Source of the DNA: Rubrobacter_D sp963840835
Lineage (GTDB): Bacteria > Actinomycetota > Rubrobacteria > Rubrobacterales > Rubrobacteraceae
DNA length: 64,000 bases
Direction: 5' to 3'
Assembly: GCA_963840835.1 (NCBI GenBank)
Contig: CAWJAM010000009.1
Span: forward strand, 124,001 to 188,000
The translations under genes were made by a program, and so were the position numbers. This document shows, in pieces, positions 33,961-42,638 of the stretch. The notes under the pieces were generated by a model that saw only the letters and a program-made list of their open reading frames with translations, was not told the DNA's origin and ran no database searches. How positions within the stretch are numbered: position 1 is the first letter of the stretch; each line of letters opens with the position of its first letter.

Positions 33961-35010
33961 TTGAGGGTGATAGCGGGATCGGCCGGCGGCACCAATTTGG
34001 CGCCCGTTCCGAAGGGCGTGCGGCCTACCGCAGACCGGGTGCGGGAGAGCCTGTTCAATTCTCTCGGGCAGTTCTTCGACGGCGGGGCTGTCCTTGATCT
34101 GTACGCGGGGACGGGGGCGCTCGGGATAGAGGCCTTGAGCCGTGGCATCGACCGGGCCGTGTTCGTCGAGCGGGACAGGAAAGCGCGGGCGGTGATCCTA
34201 AAGAATTTGCGGAGGACCCGTTTCGTTGACAGGGCTGAGGTGATAGGGGGCGAGGTCGAGGCCGTGCTCGGGCGGCTCGAAGGGCGAGAGGAGGCGTTCG
34301 ATTTGATCTTCGCGGACCCACCATATAGAATCGCTGCGGCGGAGGTCGGGGGAATCTCGTACCGGCTACGCTCTCTGCTCGCGCCCGGAGGAAGGGTGAT
34401 AGTAGAGAGCGGCGAGGCTCCGGTTGAGGTCGCGGGAGGCAAGAAAGGGGTAACGCGCCGCTATGGCGGCACGTTCATAACTATACTTGGGCGGTCAGAG
34501 CTGACAATGATCGTGGCTGTGTGTCCCGGTAGCTTCGACCCCGTAACCACGGGGCACCTCGACGTGATACGAAGGGCGTCTGAGATCTTCGACCACGTCG
34601 TCGTGGCTGTCGGGGCGAACCGGCGCAAGTCGTCTCGGCTGCCCGCGGTCGAGCGGGCTCGGCTCATCGAGAAGGTCACCTCAGACTTCGACAACGTCTC
34701 CGTCGAGGTGATGGACGGTCTGCTCGTGGATTTCGCCAGGGAGCAAGGCGCGCGGGCGATCGTCAAGGGCCTTCGGGCGGTCTCGGACTTCGAGTCGGAG
34801 TTCGAGCAGGCGCAGCTCAACCGGACTATGTTCCCCGAGCTGGAGACAGTCTTCATAATGGCATCGGCGGAGCACAGTTTCCTCTCTTCGAGCGCGGTCA
34901 GGGAGATTGCCTCGCTTGGAGGGGATGTGCGTGGGCTCGTGCCCGACGGCATACTTGAGACTGTGAGGCAGATATATTCCGGTAAGGACGATAAGATACA
35001 GGGATCGTAG
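33961..35010 (+). CDS. rsmD-coaD: RsmD 16S rRNA methyltransferase fused to CoaD phosphopantetheine adenylyltransferase
   Basis: One uninterrupted 349-codon frame holding two enzymes that are normally separate neighbours. Residues 1-182 are RsmD (m2G966 of 16S rRNA): RVIAGSAGGTNLAPV, VRESLFNSLG, DLYAGTGALGIEALSRG and the DPPY motif. From Met183 (ATG 34507), 167 residues are CoaD, which makes dephospho-CoA: VCPGSFDPVTTGHLDVIRRA with the T/HxGH nucleotide site, and SFLSSSAVREIASLGG. No stop and no strong SD lie at the junction, so translation as one polypeptide is likelier than two. Internal initiation at 34507 cannot be excluded. Confidence 0.93.
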   Translation: MRVIAGSAGGTNLAPVPKGVRPTADRVRESLFNSLGQFFDGGAVLDLYAGTGALGIEALSRGIDRAVFVERDRKARAVILKNLRRTRFVDRAEVIGGEVEAVLGRLEGREEAFDLIFADPPYRIAAAEVGGISYRLRSLLAPGGRVIVESGEAPVEVAGGKKGVTRRYGGTFITILGRSELTMIVAVCPGSFDPVTTGHLDVIRRASEIFDHVVVAVGANRRKSSRLPAVERARLIEKVTSDFDNVSVEVMDGLLVDFAREQGARAIVKGLRAVSDFESEFEQAQLNRTMFPELETVFIMASAEHSFLSSSAVREIASLGGDVRGLVPDGILETVRQIYSGKDDKIQGS

Positions 35011-35031
35011 GCAAAGGATAGGTAGTAGAAG

Positions 35032-35487
35032 ATGGACGTACTGGTACTAATAGACAGGTTGGAAGAACTCGTCGAGGACGCGCGGAGCTTCCCCGGTTTC
35101 GGCAACACGGCGATGGTCGACCGGGACGCCGCCTTCGACATCATAGACCAGATGCGCCAGACGATACCCGAGGAGCTCAAGCAGGCGCGTTGGATCGTGA
35201 AGGAGCGCCAGGCGATGCTCGACGAGGCGCGCAGCGAGAGCGACCGCATCATCCGCAGCGCCCAGGACGAGGCCGAGAAGATCACCTCCGAGGAGGAGGT
35301 CCTGAAGAGGGCGGAGAAGCGGAGCGCGGAGATCATGGAAGACGCCCGCCGCCGCGAGCGCGAGATACGCCTCGGTGCCGAGGACTACGCCGACGAGGTT
35401 CTCGCGAACCTGGAAGACAACCTCGGAAAGCTTTTGGAGGCCGTGCAGCGGGGCCGCACAAAGCTGCAGGGCGTCCAGGAGCAGTAA
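35032..35487 (+). CDS. DivIVA-like coiled-coil protein
   Basis: A 151-residue, charged, almost wholly helical protein with long heptad stretches (ARSESDRIIRSAQDEAEKI and on). It is the actinobacterial DivIVA/F0-subunit-b-like protein found between coaD and the yceD-rpmF pair. ATG 35032 lies 21 bases after coaD. A role in cell growth or polarity is suggested only by resemblance. Confidence 0.6.
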   Translation: MDVLVLIDRLEELVEDARSFPGFGNTAMVDRDAAFDIIDQMRQTIPEELKQARWIVKERQAMLDEARSESDRIIRSAQDEAEKITSEEEVLKRAEKRSAEIMEDARRREREIRLGAEDYADEVLANLEDNLGKLLEAVQRGRTKLQGVQEQ

Positions 35488-35506
35488 CTCGCGGTAAACT
35501 CACCCC

Positions 35507-35965
35507 ATGAACCACCTAGTTCCCCTCAGGCGACCCGGCGCGGAGGTCGGAGACAGGCACGAGGCTCGTGCCGAGTTCCCCGTGGATCCCTTCGACCTCT
35601 ACGGGCGCCACCACGAGGTCACGAAGGCCGTCGGCGACGTTGGTGTGACCCGCCTCTCCGAGGGCCTGCACCTGGATGTGCTCGTCAGGGCCACGGTTCT
35701 GACGACCTGCGACCGCACGCTCGAGCCCACCGAGCTCGAATTCGAGTTCGGCGACTCGGAGCTGCTCTCCGGGCCTGACGACCCCGAGCTCGCCGTTCAG
35801 GACTGGACGCTCGACCTGGCGCGCTACGCCGGGCGCGCCCTGCCGAACGAGGTTCCGATGCAGGTCTTCTCGCCGGGTACCGAGCCCGTCGAGCTTGAGG
35901 GTGACACGGGCGAAGTCGACCCGCGGTGGCGTGGCCTCGACGGCCTCTTCGTCTCGGGATTCTAA
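35507..35965 (+). CDS. YceD/DUF177 protein
   Basis: A 152-residue protein of the YceD family, needed for 23S rRNA accumulation in some bacteria and almost always beside rpmF. HLDVLVRATVLTTCDRTLEP and LPNEVPMQVFSPG fit, with the usual Cys-containing LTTCDR motif and an acidic C-terminus. ATG 35507 has no strong SD. Next gene: rpmF, 33 bases away. Confidence 0.85.
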   Translation: MNHLVPLRRPGAEVGDRHEARAEFPVDPFDLYGRHHEVTKAVGDVGVTRLSEGLHLDVLVRATVLTTCDRTLEPTELEFEFGDSELLSGPDDPELAVQDWTLDLARYAGRALPNEVPMQVFSPGTEPVELEGDTGEVDPRWRGLDGLFVSGF

Positions 35966-35998
35966 GTCGTAAGTCGGTAACAAGAGGAAGGTATTTTT

Positions 35999-36181
35999 AT
36001 GGCCGTACCGAAGAAAAAGACGTCGCGGGCGCGCAGAAACCAGCGCCGGGCGCACCACGCTATCTCGGGCCCTGGACTCGTCGCCTGTCCCAACTGTGGC
36101 GAGCCGCACGTCCCGCACAGGGTCTGCCGCGAGTGCGGCTACTATAAGGGCCGCACCGCAGTCGCCGTGGAAGACGTCTAA
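35999..36181 (+). CDS. rpmF: Ribosomal protein bL32, zinc-binding type
   Basis: A 60-residue large-subunit protein starting MAVPKKKTSRARRNQRRAHH. ACPNCGEP and VCRECGYY give the four zinc cysteines. ATG 35999 follows AAGAGGAAGG. It lies between yceD and plsX, the standard arrangement. Confidence 0.96.
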   Translation: MAVPKKKTSRARRNQRRAHHAISGPGLVACPNCGEPHVPHRVCRECGYYKGRTAVAVEDV

Positions 36182-36205
36182 CCGGGTTCGAGATAGGGCC
36201 CGCCA

Positions 36206-37219
36206 GTGCGTATCGCGGTAGACGCCCTCGGCGGAGACTACGCCCCGCGGGAGGTCGTCGCCGGCACCATCTCCGCCGCCAGAGGCCTGTCGCACGACGA
36301 ACTGATGCTCGTCGGGAAGCCTGAAACGATAGAGCGTGAGGTTGGTAATAATCCCCCTTCGAACGTCTCGCTGTGGGCCTCGGGTGAGGCCGTCGGGATG
36401 GACGAGGAGCCCTCCGCTACGCTCAGGGCCAATCCCGACGCCAGCGTCGCCGTGGCGGCCAGGATGGTCCGCGACGGGGAGGCCGAAGCGTTCTTCTCGG
36501 CGGGGAACACCGGCGCGACGGTTGCCGCGGCGCTGCTAAGGATGGGACGCCTCGAAGGGTGCCGCAGGCCGGCCATTGCCACGATGCTTCCTTTCCCTTC
36601 TCCCGTGTTGCTGCTCGATGCCGGGGCCACCGTCTCCTGCAGGGCGCAGGATCTCCTGAATTTCGCTATTCTTGGTGGTGTGCTCGCCAAACGGTATTTC
36701 AGGCTTGACGGGGAGGCCCGAGTCGGACTTCTTAACGTCGGCGAGGAGCCCGGCAAGGGCAACGACCTCGCCAAAGAAGCGAACCGTCTCATGGGAGAGT
36801 CAGGGATCCGCTTCGTCGGGAACGTGGAGGGCCGGGACATCGCAAGCGGGGTGGCCGAGGTGCTCGTGACGGACGGCTTCACGGGCAACATCGTACTCAA
36901 GACGGCCGAGGGGGTGGCGCGTGAGATCCTCGGCATGGTCCGCACCGCGATGACCGGCGACGTCCTGAGCAAGGTCGCCGCTGGACTCCTTCGGCCGAGG
37001 CTGCTCGGGGTTAGGGACATGGTGGACCCCGAGAACTACGGTGGTTCCTTCCTGCTCGGCGTGAGGGGCTCGGTTGTGATCGGGCACGGAAACTCGCAAG
37101 CCAGGGGCGTAGAGAACGCGCTCCTCGGCATCTCGCACACGGGAGCGGGCCTGACCGAAGATCTACAGAGCGCTCTCTCGGCGCCCGATTTACGTGTGTC
37201 CGAGGGCAGGTCGGGTTGA
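36206..37219 (+). CDS. plsX: Phosphate acyltransferase PlsX
   Basis: A 337-residue enzyme that converts acyl-ACP and phosphate into acyl-phosphate for phospholipid synthesis. IAVDALGGDYAPREVVAG is the family start, FFSAGNTGATVAAALL and LLDAGATVSCRAQDLLNFA follow, with VLVTDGFTGNIVLKTAEG near the end. GTG 36206. It overlaps fabH by 4 bases (TTGA). Together with fakAB upstream it lets the cell route both made and imported acyl groups through acyl-phosphate. Confidence 0.95.
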   Translation: MRIAVDALGGDYAPREVVAGTISAARGLSHDELMLVGKPETIEREVGNNPPSNVSLWASGEAVGMDEEPSATLRANPDASVAVAARMVRDGEAEAFFSAGNTGATVAAALLRMGRLEGCRRPAIATMLPFPSPVLLLDAGATVSCRAQDLLNFAILGGVLAKRYFRLDGEARVGLLNVGEEPGKGNDLAKEANRLMGESGIRFVGNVEGRDIASGVAEVLVTDGFTGNIVLKTAEGVAREILGMVRTAMTGDVLSKVAAGLLRPRLLGVRDMVDPENYGGSFLLGVRGSVVIGHGNSQARGVENALLGISHTGAGLTEDLQSALSAPDLRVSEGRSG

Positions 37220-38160
37220 ACGGCGCGAGCGGCAGGATCGTCGGTGTCGGAAGGGCTCTCGGGAGCAGAGTCGTCACCAACGGCGACCTCGAGGGTGCTC
37301 TCGACACCACGGACGAGTGGATCTCGACGCGAACCGGGATCAAGGAGCGCCGCTTCGTCGGTGAGGGAGAGAATGCTGCGACGCTCGCCATAGACGCGTC
37401 GAAGAGGGCGCTCGAACACGCTGGCGCCGATGGTGGAACGGTAGAACTCGTGGTCTGCGGTACCTCTACGGCGCCCGAGTCGATGCCCTCGGTCGCCTGC
37501 CTGGTGGGGGAGGAGATCGGGGCTCCTGGTGCCGGCGCGATGGACGTGGCGGCGGCGTGCGCGGGGTTCTCCTACGCCGCCTCCGTGGCCTCGTCCATGC
37601 TCCGCTCCGGCGCCGCAGGCAGGGTCCTGCTCATCGGGTCGGACGCCATGAGCACCATCGTCGACCAGAAGGATCGCTCGACCGCGGTCCTCTTTGGTGA
37701 TGGCGCCGGCGCGGTCGTCCTGGATGCCGGCGACGGAGTCTCCGGTTTCGTCGACCACATCCTCGGGGCCGATGGCAGCGGGGCTCCGCTCGGGCGGGCC
37801 GGCCATCCGGGCGACGATGAGAAGCTCTTCCAGAACGGTCGCGAGGTCTTCAAGTTCGCCGTCAAGATACTCCCCGAGATGGTCGAGAAGCTCCTGTCCC
37901 GCAATGGACTCTCGCCCGAGGAGGTCCAGTACGTCATACCTCACCAGGCGAACGCGCGCATAATAAGGTCGGCGATGCGCAAGATGGAGGTGCCCGAAGA
38001 CCGGGTGGTGATCAACCTCGACAGGTTCGGTAACACCTCGGCGGCGAGTATCCCGATCTCCTACCCCGACATCTACGACACGTTGGAGTCAGGGAAGTAC
38101 GTGATAACCGTTGGCTTCGGGTTCGGCCTGACGTGGGCCGCGAACCTGTACAGGATCTAG
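37216..38160 (+). CDS. fabH: 3-oxoacyl-ACP synthase III
   Basis: A 314-residue condensing enzyme that starts fatty acid chains from acyl-CoA and malonyl-ACP. The catalytic triad is intact: Cys in DVAAACAGFSYA, His in VIPHQANARI, Asn in LDRFGNTSAAS. TTG 37216 lies in the plsX stop overlap. Members of this clade often prefer branched starters, which cannot be judged here. Confidence 0.95.
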   Translation: MNGASGRIVGVGRALGSRVVTNGDLEGALDTTDEWISTRTGIKERRFVGEGENAATLAIDASKRALEHAGADGGTVELVVCGTSTAPESMPSVACLVGEEIGAPGAGAMDVAAACAGFSYAASVASSMLRSGAAGRVLLIGSDAMSTIVDQKDRSTAVLFGDGAGAVVLDAGDGVSGFVDHILGADGSGAPLGRAGHPGDDEKLFQNGREVFKFAVKILPEMVEKLLSRNGLSPEEVQYVIPHQANARIIRSAMRKMEVPEDRVVINLDRFGNTSAASIPISYPDIYDTLESGKYVITVGFGFGLTWAANLYRI

Positions 38161-38171
38161 GGGCGGCCGGG

Positions 38172-38984
38172 ATGGAGCGTGCCATGGTCTTTCCCGGGCA
38201 GGGAAGCGTCGGAGGTGAGATCTCCGGCGCCGCACGGGACGCCGTGCTCGACTACGTTGGCGATAAAGAGGTTCCGTACCAGCTCTCCGTTTTCGCAAGC
38301 TCTGTGGACCTTCTGTACCGATTGCGCGAGGCGGGAATCGAAGCCGACGTGATCGCCGGCCACTCGCTCGGCGAGTACGCCGCGGCCCACGCGGCAGGGA
38401 GCCTCAGGCTCGACGACGGCGTGCGTCTCGTGGCACAGAGGGATCGCCTGATGAACGAGGCATCCAGGGAGAACCCCGGGGGAATGGTGGCCTTGATCGG
38501 CTCCGACCCTGATGAAGTCGCCAGGGCCGCCGAGGATTCCGGCGGTGCCGTCGTTGCGGCGAACTTCAACACCCCGCGCCAGACCGTGGTCTCGGGACGG
38601 ATCGACGCGCTCGAACAGGTCACGGAGGGCCTGCGCGGACGTAAGGTCAAACTGCAGGTGGCTGGTGCTTTTCACTCGCCGCTCATGGCCGAGGCGGCCA
38701 GGGAGATGGATGTACTTCTCAAAGGGGTGGAGTTTCGGGAGCCCCGGATCCCGATGGTAGGGGCGACGGATGGGGCGCTATTGGAGACGGCCGACGGGGT
38801 GAGGGAGGCGTTACGGAACCAGATGCTCTCTCCCGTACGGTGGGTTGACGTTGTCGAGCGGCTGTTGGAGTTGGGGGTGCGTGAGATCATCGAGGCCGGG
38901 GAGGAAGGGACTCTGACAAGGATGCTTAGGGACTTCAAAAGAAAAGACATCGAGGCCACGGTGGCCGGGGAGATGCTCCCGTGA
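38172..38984 (+). CDS. fabD: Malonyl-CoA:ACP transacylase, compact form
   Basis: A 270-residue transferase loading malonyl groups on ACP. Key residues are in place: Gln of VFPGQGSVGG, Ser of AGHSLGEYAAAH, Arg of LVAQRDRLM, His of AGAFHSPLM. Compared with the usual 300-315 residues, the segment between PGQGS and the first active-site helices is about 35 residues short. ATG 38172 is used. An upstream in-frame ATG at 38133 overlaps fabH. The 3' end overlaps fabZ (GTGA). Confidence 0.93.
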   Translation: MERAMVFPGQGSVGGEISGAARDAVLDYVGDKEVPYQLSVFASSVDLLYRLREAGIEADVIAGHSLGEYAAAHAAGSLRLDDGVRLVAQRDRLMNEASRENPGGMVALIGSDPDEVARAAEDSGGAVVAANFNTPRQTVVSGRIDALEQVTEGLRGRKVKLQVAGAFHSPLMAEAAREMDVLLKGVEFREPRIPMVGATDGALLETADGVREALRNQMLSPVRWVDVVERLLELGVREIIEAGEEGTLTRMLRDFKRKDIEATVAGEMLP

Positions 38985-39430
38985 AGGCCCCGCTCGGACC
39001 GGCGCAGATCCGGGACCTCATCCCGCACCGCTACCCCTTCCTCCTGGTCGACAGGATCGAAGAGCTCGAGCCCGGGGTGCGGGCCGTCGGGATAAAGAAC
39101 GTCACCCAGAACGAGCCCTTTTTCGAAGGCCACTTCCCCGACTATCCTGTCATGCCTGGCGTGCTCATCATCGAGGCGATGGCCCAGGTGGGGGCCGTCG
39201 GCGTCATGGCTGGCGGGGACCATGCTGACAAGCTCGCCCTCTTCGCGGGGATAGACGGCGTCAGGTTCCGCAGGCAGGTCGTGCCTGGCGACGTGCTCAG
39301 GATGGAGGTAGAGATCGTTCGCTTGAAGGGGCGCGTCGGAAGGGGCAGGGGCAGGGCTATCGTGGGGGACGAGCGGGTCTGCGAGGCCGAGCTCATGTTC
39401 GCTTTCGCGGACCGGGAGGACGTCCCGTGA
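38981..39430 (+). CDS. fabZ: 3-hydroxyacyl-ACP dehydratase FabZ
   Basis: A 149-residue hot-dog-fold dehydratase of chain elongation. IRDLIPHRYPFLLVDRIEEL and NEPFFEGHFPDYPVMPGVLI (catalytic His and the PxMPG helix start), then EAMAQVGAVGVM are typical. Both ends overlap neighbours by 4 bases. Confidence 0.95.
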   Translation: MKAPLGPAQIRDLIPHRYPFLLVDRIEELEPGVRAVGIKNVTQNEPFFEGHFPDYPVMPGVLIIEAMAQVGAVGVMAGGDHADKLALFAGIDGVRFRRQVVPGDVLRMEVEIVRLKGRVGRGRGRAIVGDERVCEAELMFAFADREDVP

Positions 39431-40173
39431 CCTCCGAGGGTCGCGTTGCCGTCGTCACCGGAGGCGGTAGGGGCATCGGACGCGCCGTAGCCCTACGTCT
39501 CGCAAACGAAGGCGCGAGCGTGGCGATCGCTTACCGTTCGAACGACGAGGCCGCCGAGAATGCCGCAGAGGAAGTGCGGGCCGCGGGGGTTCGGTGTGAG
39601 ATCTTCAAGGGCGACGTCGCTTCGCCGGATGACGTCCGGGCGTTGTTCGAGGGCGTAAGCGATGCCTTCGGGCGTATCGACATCTTGGTCAACAACGCCG
39701 GCCTCACGCGAGACAACCTCATGATGCGCATGAAAGAGCATGAATTCGACGACGTAATTGCGACCAACCTCAAGGGCACCTACCTGTGCACGCGGGCTGC
39801 TTTGCGGCCGATGGTACGGGCGAGGTGGGGGAGGATCGTCAACGTGTCATCCGTCGTCGGGCTCGTGGGGAACGCAGGGCAGGCCAATTACGCCGCCTCG
39901 AAGGCCGGCATCATAGGCTTCACCAAGAGCGTGGCGCGGGAGGTAGCGCAGCGCGGCATCACGGCCAACGTGGTCGCGCCGGGGTACGTCGAGACAGAGC
40001 TGACGGGAAGTCTGCCTGAGCAGGTGAAGGACCGGATCAGGGAGCAGGTACCCGCCGGCAGATTCGGGGAGGCTGAGGAGGTGGCGGAGGTCGTCGCGTT
40101 CCTGGCCGGCGAGGGCGCGGGATACGTGACGGGCCAGACCGTGGCCGTAGACGGCGGTATGACTATGCATTAA
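39427..40173 (+). CDS. fabG: 3-oxoacyl-ACP reductase FabG
   Basis: A 248-residue short-chain dehydrogenase. VVTGGGRGIGRAVALRLA binds NADPH, NNAGLTRDNLMMRM is present, Ser and Tyr-Lys lie in NVSSVVGLVGNAGQANYAAS with the following KAG, and the C-terminus is VTGQTVAVDGGMTMH. GTG 39427 overlaps fabZ by 4 bases. FabI/FabK, the last enzyme of the cycle, is not in the window. Confidence 0.95.
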   Translation: MTSEGRVAVVTGGGRGIGRAVALRLANEGASVAIAYRSNDEAAENAAEEVRAAGVRCEIFKGDVASPDDVRALFEGVSDAFGRIDILVNNAGLTRDNLMMRMKEHEFDDVIATNLKGTYLCTRAALRPMVRARWGRIVNVSSVVGLVGNAGQANYAASKAGIIGFTKSVAREVAQRGITANVVAPGYVETELTGSLPEQVKDRIREQVPAGRFGEAEEVAEVVAFLAGEGAGYVTGQTVAVDGGMTMH

Positions 40174-40247
40174 GCCGTTTTCGGTTTACACTACGCGCTA
40201 TCGTTGGTTCATAGTACTTAGTGCAAGGTTTCGAGAGGAGAGACGGT

Positions 40248-40493
40248 TTGGATCGCGAAGAGGTACTCGGCAGGATACAGGAGATCACCGCCGACAGGCT
40301 GGGGGTTGACGAGGGTGACGTCACGTCCGAGGCCTCCTTCAGGGAGGACCTCGAGGCCGATTCCCTCGACCTGGTCGAGCTCATCATGGAGCTCGAGGAG
40401 CAGTTCGGGATGGAGATACCCGACGAGGAGGCCGAGAAGATCACCACGGTCGAGGAGGCCGTCGACTACGTGATGGAGCACCAGGCCGCGTGA
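40248..40493 (+). CDS. acpP: Acyl carrier protein
   Basis: An 81-residue acidic helical protein that carries acyl chains. EADSLDLVELIMELEE holds the phosphopantetheine Ser. TTG 40248 is chosen because GAGAGGAGA (40232-40240) lies just before it, which removes a short upstream frame. It follows a 74-base gap after fabG that may hold its own promoter (ACP needs high output), and overlaps fabF (GTGA). Confidence 0.95.
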   Translation: MDREEVLGRIQEITADRLGVDEGDVTSEASFREDLEADSLDLVELIMELEEQFGMEIPDEEAEKITTVEEAVDYVMEHQAA

Positions 40494-41740
40494 CCGATCC
40501 TGCCGGCAACGGGAGCGCGCTCATAACGGGGTCAGGGGCTGTGACGCCCCTCGGGACCGGGGTGGAGAATTTCTGGGACGCGGCCCTGCACGGGAAGAGC
40601 GGTATCGGGGAGATCACGCTCTTCGATCCTTCCCCCTACCCGTCGCAGATCGCCGGCGAGTGCTCGGACTTCGACCCGAGCGACTTCATAGGCAGGAAGC
40701 AGGCCCGCAGGATGGACCGCTTCGCCCAGCTCGGCATTGCCGCGGGCATACAGGCCGCCGAGAGTGCCGGCATAGTCGACCTTATCCGCGAGAGACCGGA
40801 ACGGGTCGCGATAGTGATGGGCAGCGGCATCGGGGGGCTCTCGACCTGGGAGCGCGAGTACAGGGTACTGAGCGAGCGCGGACCAGGGAGGGTGAGCCCG
40901 TTTCTCATCACGATGATGGTCCCGAACATGGCGGCTGGGCAGCTCGCGATCGCGCTCGGTGCCAGGGGGCCCAGCCAATGCCCAGTTCTCGCTTGCGCCA
41001 CCGGAGGCGAGGCGATCGCCGAGGGACTAGAGCTGATCCGGCGCGGAGACGCCGACGTGGTGATCGCCGGCTCTTCCGAGGCCCCGATCACGCCCCTCTC
41101 CATGGCTGGCTTCTGCGCGATACGCGCCGTGAGCCGCCGCAACGACGACCCGGCCCGCGCAAGCCGTCCCTTCGACGAGGGTCGCGACGGCTTCGTGATG
41201 AGCGAGGGCGCGGGCGCCGTGGTCCTCGAAAGCGAGGAACACGCCGAGCGCCGGGGCGCGGAGCCGATCTCCGCCGTCGCAGGCTACGGCCGCACTACCG
41301 ACGCCTACCACGTTACAGCCCCCGATGAGGAGGGCCGCGGCGTCGAACGCGCGATGGTGGCCGCCTTCGAGGACGCGGGCCTGACGGCGCAGGATGTGGG
41401 CCACGTAAACGCCCACGCCACGGCCACCCCGACAGGCGACGGACCGGAGACCAGGGCGATTTCGAGGGTGGTGCCGCACGCATTGGTCTCAGGCACGAAG
41501 TCCATGACTGGCCACTCCTTCGGGGCCGTAGGCGCCACGGAAGGCATCATGTGCGCCCTCGCCCTCAAGCACAAGACCGTCCCCCCGACCATCAACCTCG
41601 AGAACCTGGCCGACGACTGCGAAGAATTGAACTACGTCGGAAGCGAGCCCATCGAAGCGCCCGACCTCAAGGCGGCCATCTCCAACTCCATGGGATTCGG
41701 CGGTCATAATGTCGTGATCGCGTTTACAAGTGTAGAATAG
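40490..41740 (+). CDS. fabF: 3-oxoacyl-ACP synthase II
   Basis: A 416-residue elongating condensing enzyme. ITGSGAVTPLGTGVENFW starts it. The catalytic Cys is in VLACATGGEAIAEG, and the two His in NAHATATPTGDGPET and KSMTGHSFGAVGATE. FGFGGHN-type glycine loop near the end (NSMGFGGHNVVIAF). It overlaps acpP by 4 bases and is followed after 8 bases by rnc. Confidence 0.95.
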   Translation: MTDPAGNGSALITGSGAVTPLGTGVENFWDAALHGKSGIGEITLFDPSPYPSQIAGECSDFDPSDFIGRKQARRMDRFAQLGIAAGIQAAESAGIVDLIRERPERVAIVMGSGIGGLSTWEREYRVLSERGPGRVSPFLITMMVPNMAAGQLAIALGARGPSQCPVLACATGGEAIAEGLELIRRGDADVVIAGSSEAPITPLSMAGFCAIRAVSRRNDDPARASRPFDEGRDGFVMSEGAGAVVLESEEHAERRGAEPISAVAGYGRTTDAYHVTAPDEEGRGVERAMVAAFEDAGLTAQDVGHVNAHATATPTGDGPETRAISRVVPHALVSGTKSMTGHSFGAVGATEGIMCALALKHKTVPPTINLENLADDCEELNYVGSEPIEAPDLKAAISNSMGFGGHNVVIAFTSVE

Positions 41741-41748
41741 AGCACGAG

Positions 41749-42408
41749 ATGTCTATAAGAGACCTCATAGCTATCCTTCCGGAACCCTTGAGGCAACGCT
41801 CGCTTACCCACCCGAGCGTCGCCGACCCCTACGAGTCGAACGGCCGGCTGGAGTTCCTCGGGGATTCCGTCTTGAACAGCCGTGTCGCCGAGCTCGTCTT
41901 CCACGGCTACCCGGAGCTGTTGGAGGGTGACCTAACGCGCATCCGGGCCCACCTGGTCAGGAAGTCCTTCCTCGCCACCGTCGGCCGGAGCGAGGGTATC
42001 GGAGAGATCATAGAGAGCTCCGTAATAAACGACTCGGTCATCGCTGACACCGTCGAGGCCATAATAGGAGCCGCTTACCTTATAGACAGGGAGTTAGTGC
42101 TCAGGACCCTGGATGAGATCTTCAATCCTGCGGAGGTCGATACCGACGAGCTTCGCGACTGGAAGACGCTCTTGCAGGAGACGCTCCAGGCCGACGGCCT
42201 GAGGCCTACCTACCGCGTTATCTCCAAGCAGGGACCGGCCCACAGGCCTAGCTTTATCTCCAGGGTCTCGGTAGAAGGAAGGGAAGTCGCCACCGGCGAG
42301 GGAAGCTCCATCAAAGAGAGCGAGCAGACCGCCGCCAGAATCGCGCTCGAGATACTCGGCATTCGTCCCGTCCCACGCTCCACCGTCGAGGTGCACGTCG
42401 GGGCGTAG
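41749..42408 (+). CDS. rnc: Ribonuclease III
   Basis: A 219-residue double-strand-specific endonuclease that processes rRNA and mRNA. RLEFLGDSVLNSRVAELVF is the catalytic signature, with the second Asp/Glu in DTVEAIIGAAYL. The C-terminal dsRNA-binding domain is DWKTLLQETLQADGLRPTYR, and SSIKESEQTAARIALEIL. ATG 41749. The usual downstream partner smc is present but separated by the channel homologue and a repeat region. Confidence 0.95.
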   Translation: MSIRDLIAILPEPLRQRSLTHPSVADPYESNGRLEFLGDSVLNSRVAELVFHGYPELLEGDLTRIRAHLVRKSFLATVGRSEGIGEIIESSVINDSVIADTVEAIIGAAYLIDRELVLRTLDEIFNPAEVDTDELRDWKTLLQETLQADGLRPTYRVISKQGPAHRPSFISRVSVEGREVATGEGSSIKESEQTAARIALEILGIRPVPRSTVEVHVGA

Positions 42409-42638
42409 CCGCGCTGCGCCGGTTCCAGGCTAAGGACCTCAGAGAGACAGCGCTTCAAGCAGAACCAGGCCTACACCGGGCGGAGTTTACGTCGATTTAA
42501 CTTGCCTCCGACGTCTTTCGTGTATCGTGAACGCCATGAGCTTGGTGGCCGCTGATTGCCGGTAAGAGGCGTGTGTTGCGGGCGAATGGGGCTCGATCGT
42601 TCTCACCTGTGCGTCACGCTGATAGGCGCACTTTCGTA
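42409..42638. other. Intergenic region upstream of the channel gene
   Basis: 230 bases between rnc and the chosen channel start. No clear promoter, RNA or repeat is seen. An in-frame start at 42573 would extend the channel gene by 22 residues. Confidence 0.3.

Noticed and set aside
34501..34512. A hidden frameshift separating rsmD from coaD
   Set aside because: Both parts stay in the same frame with sensible residues across the junction, so a frameshift is not needed. The region is called a fusion.
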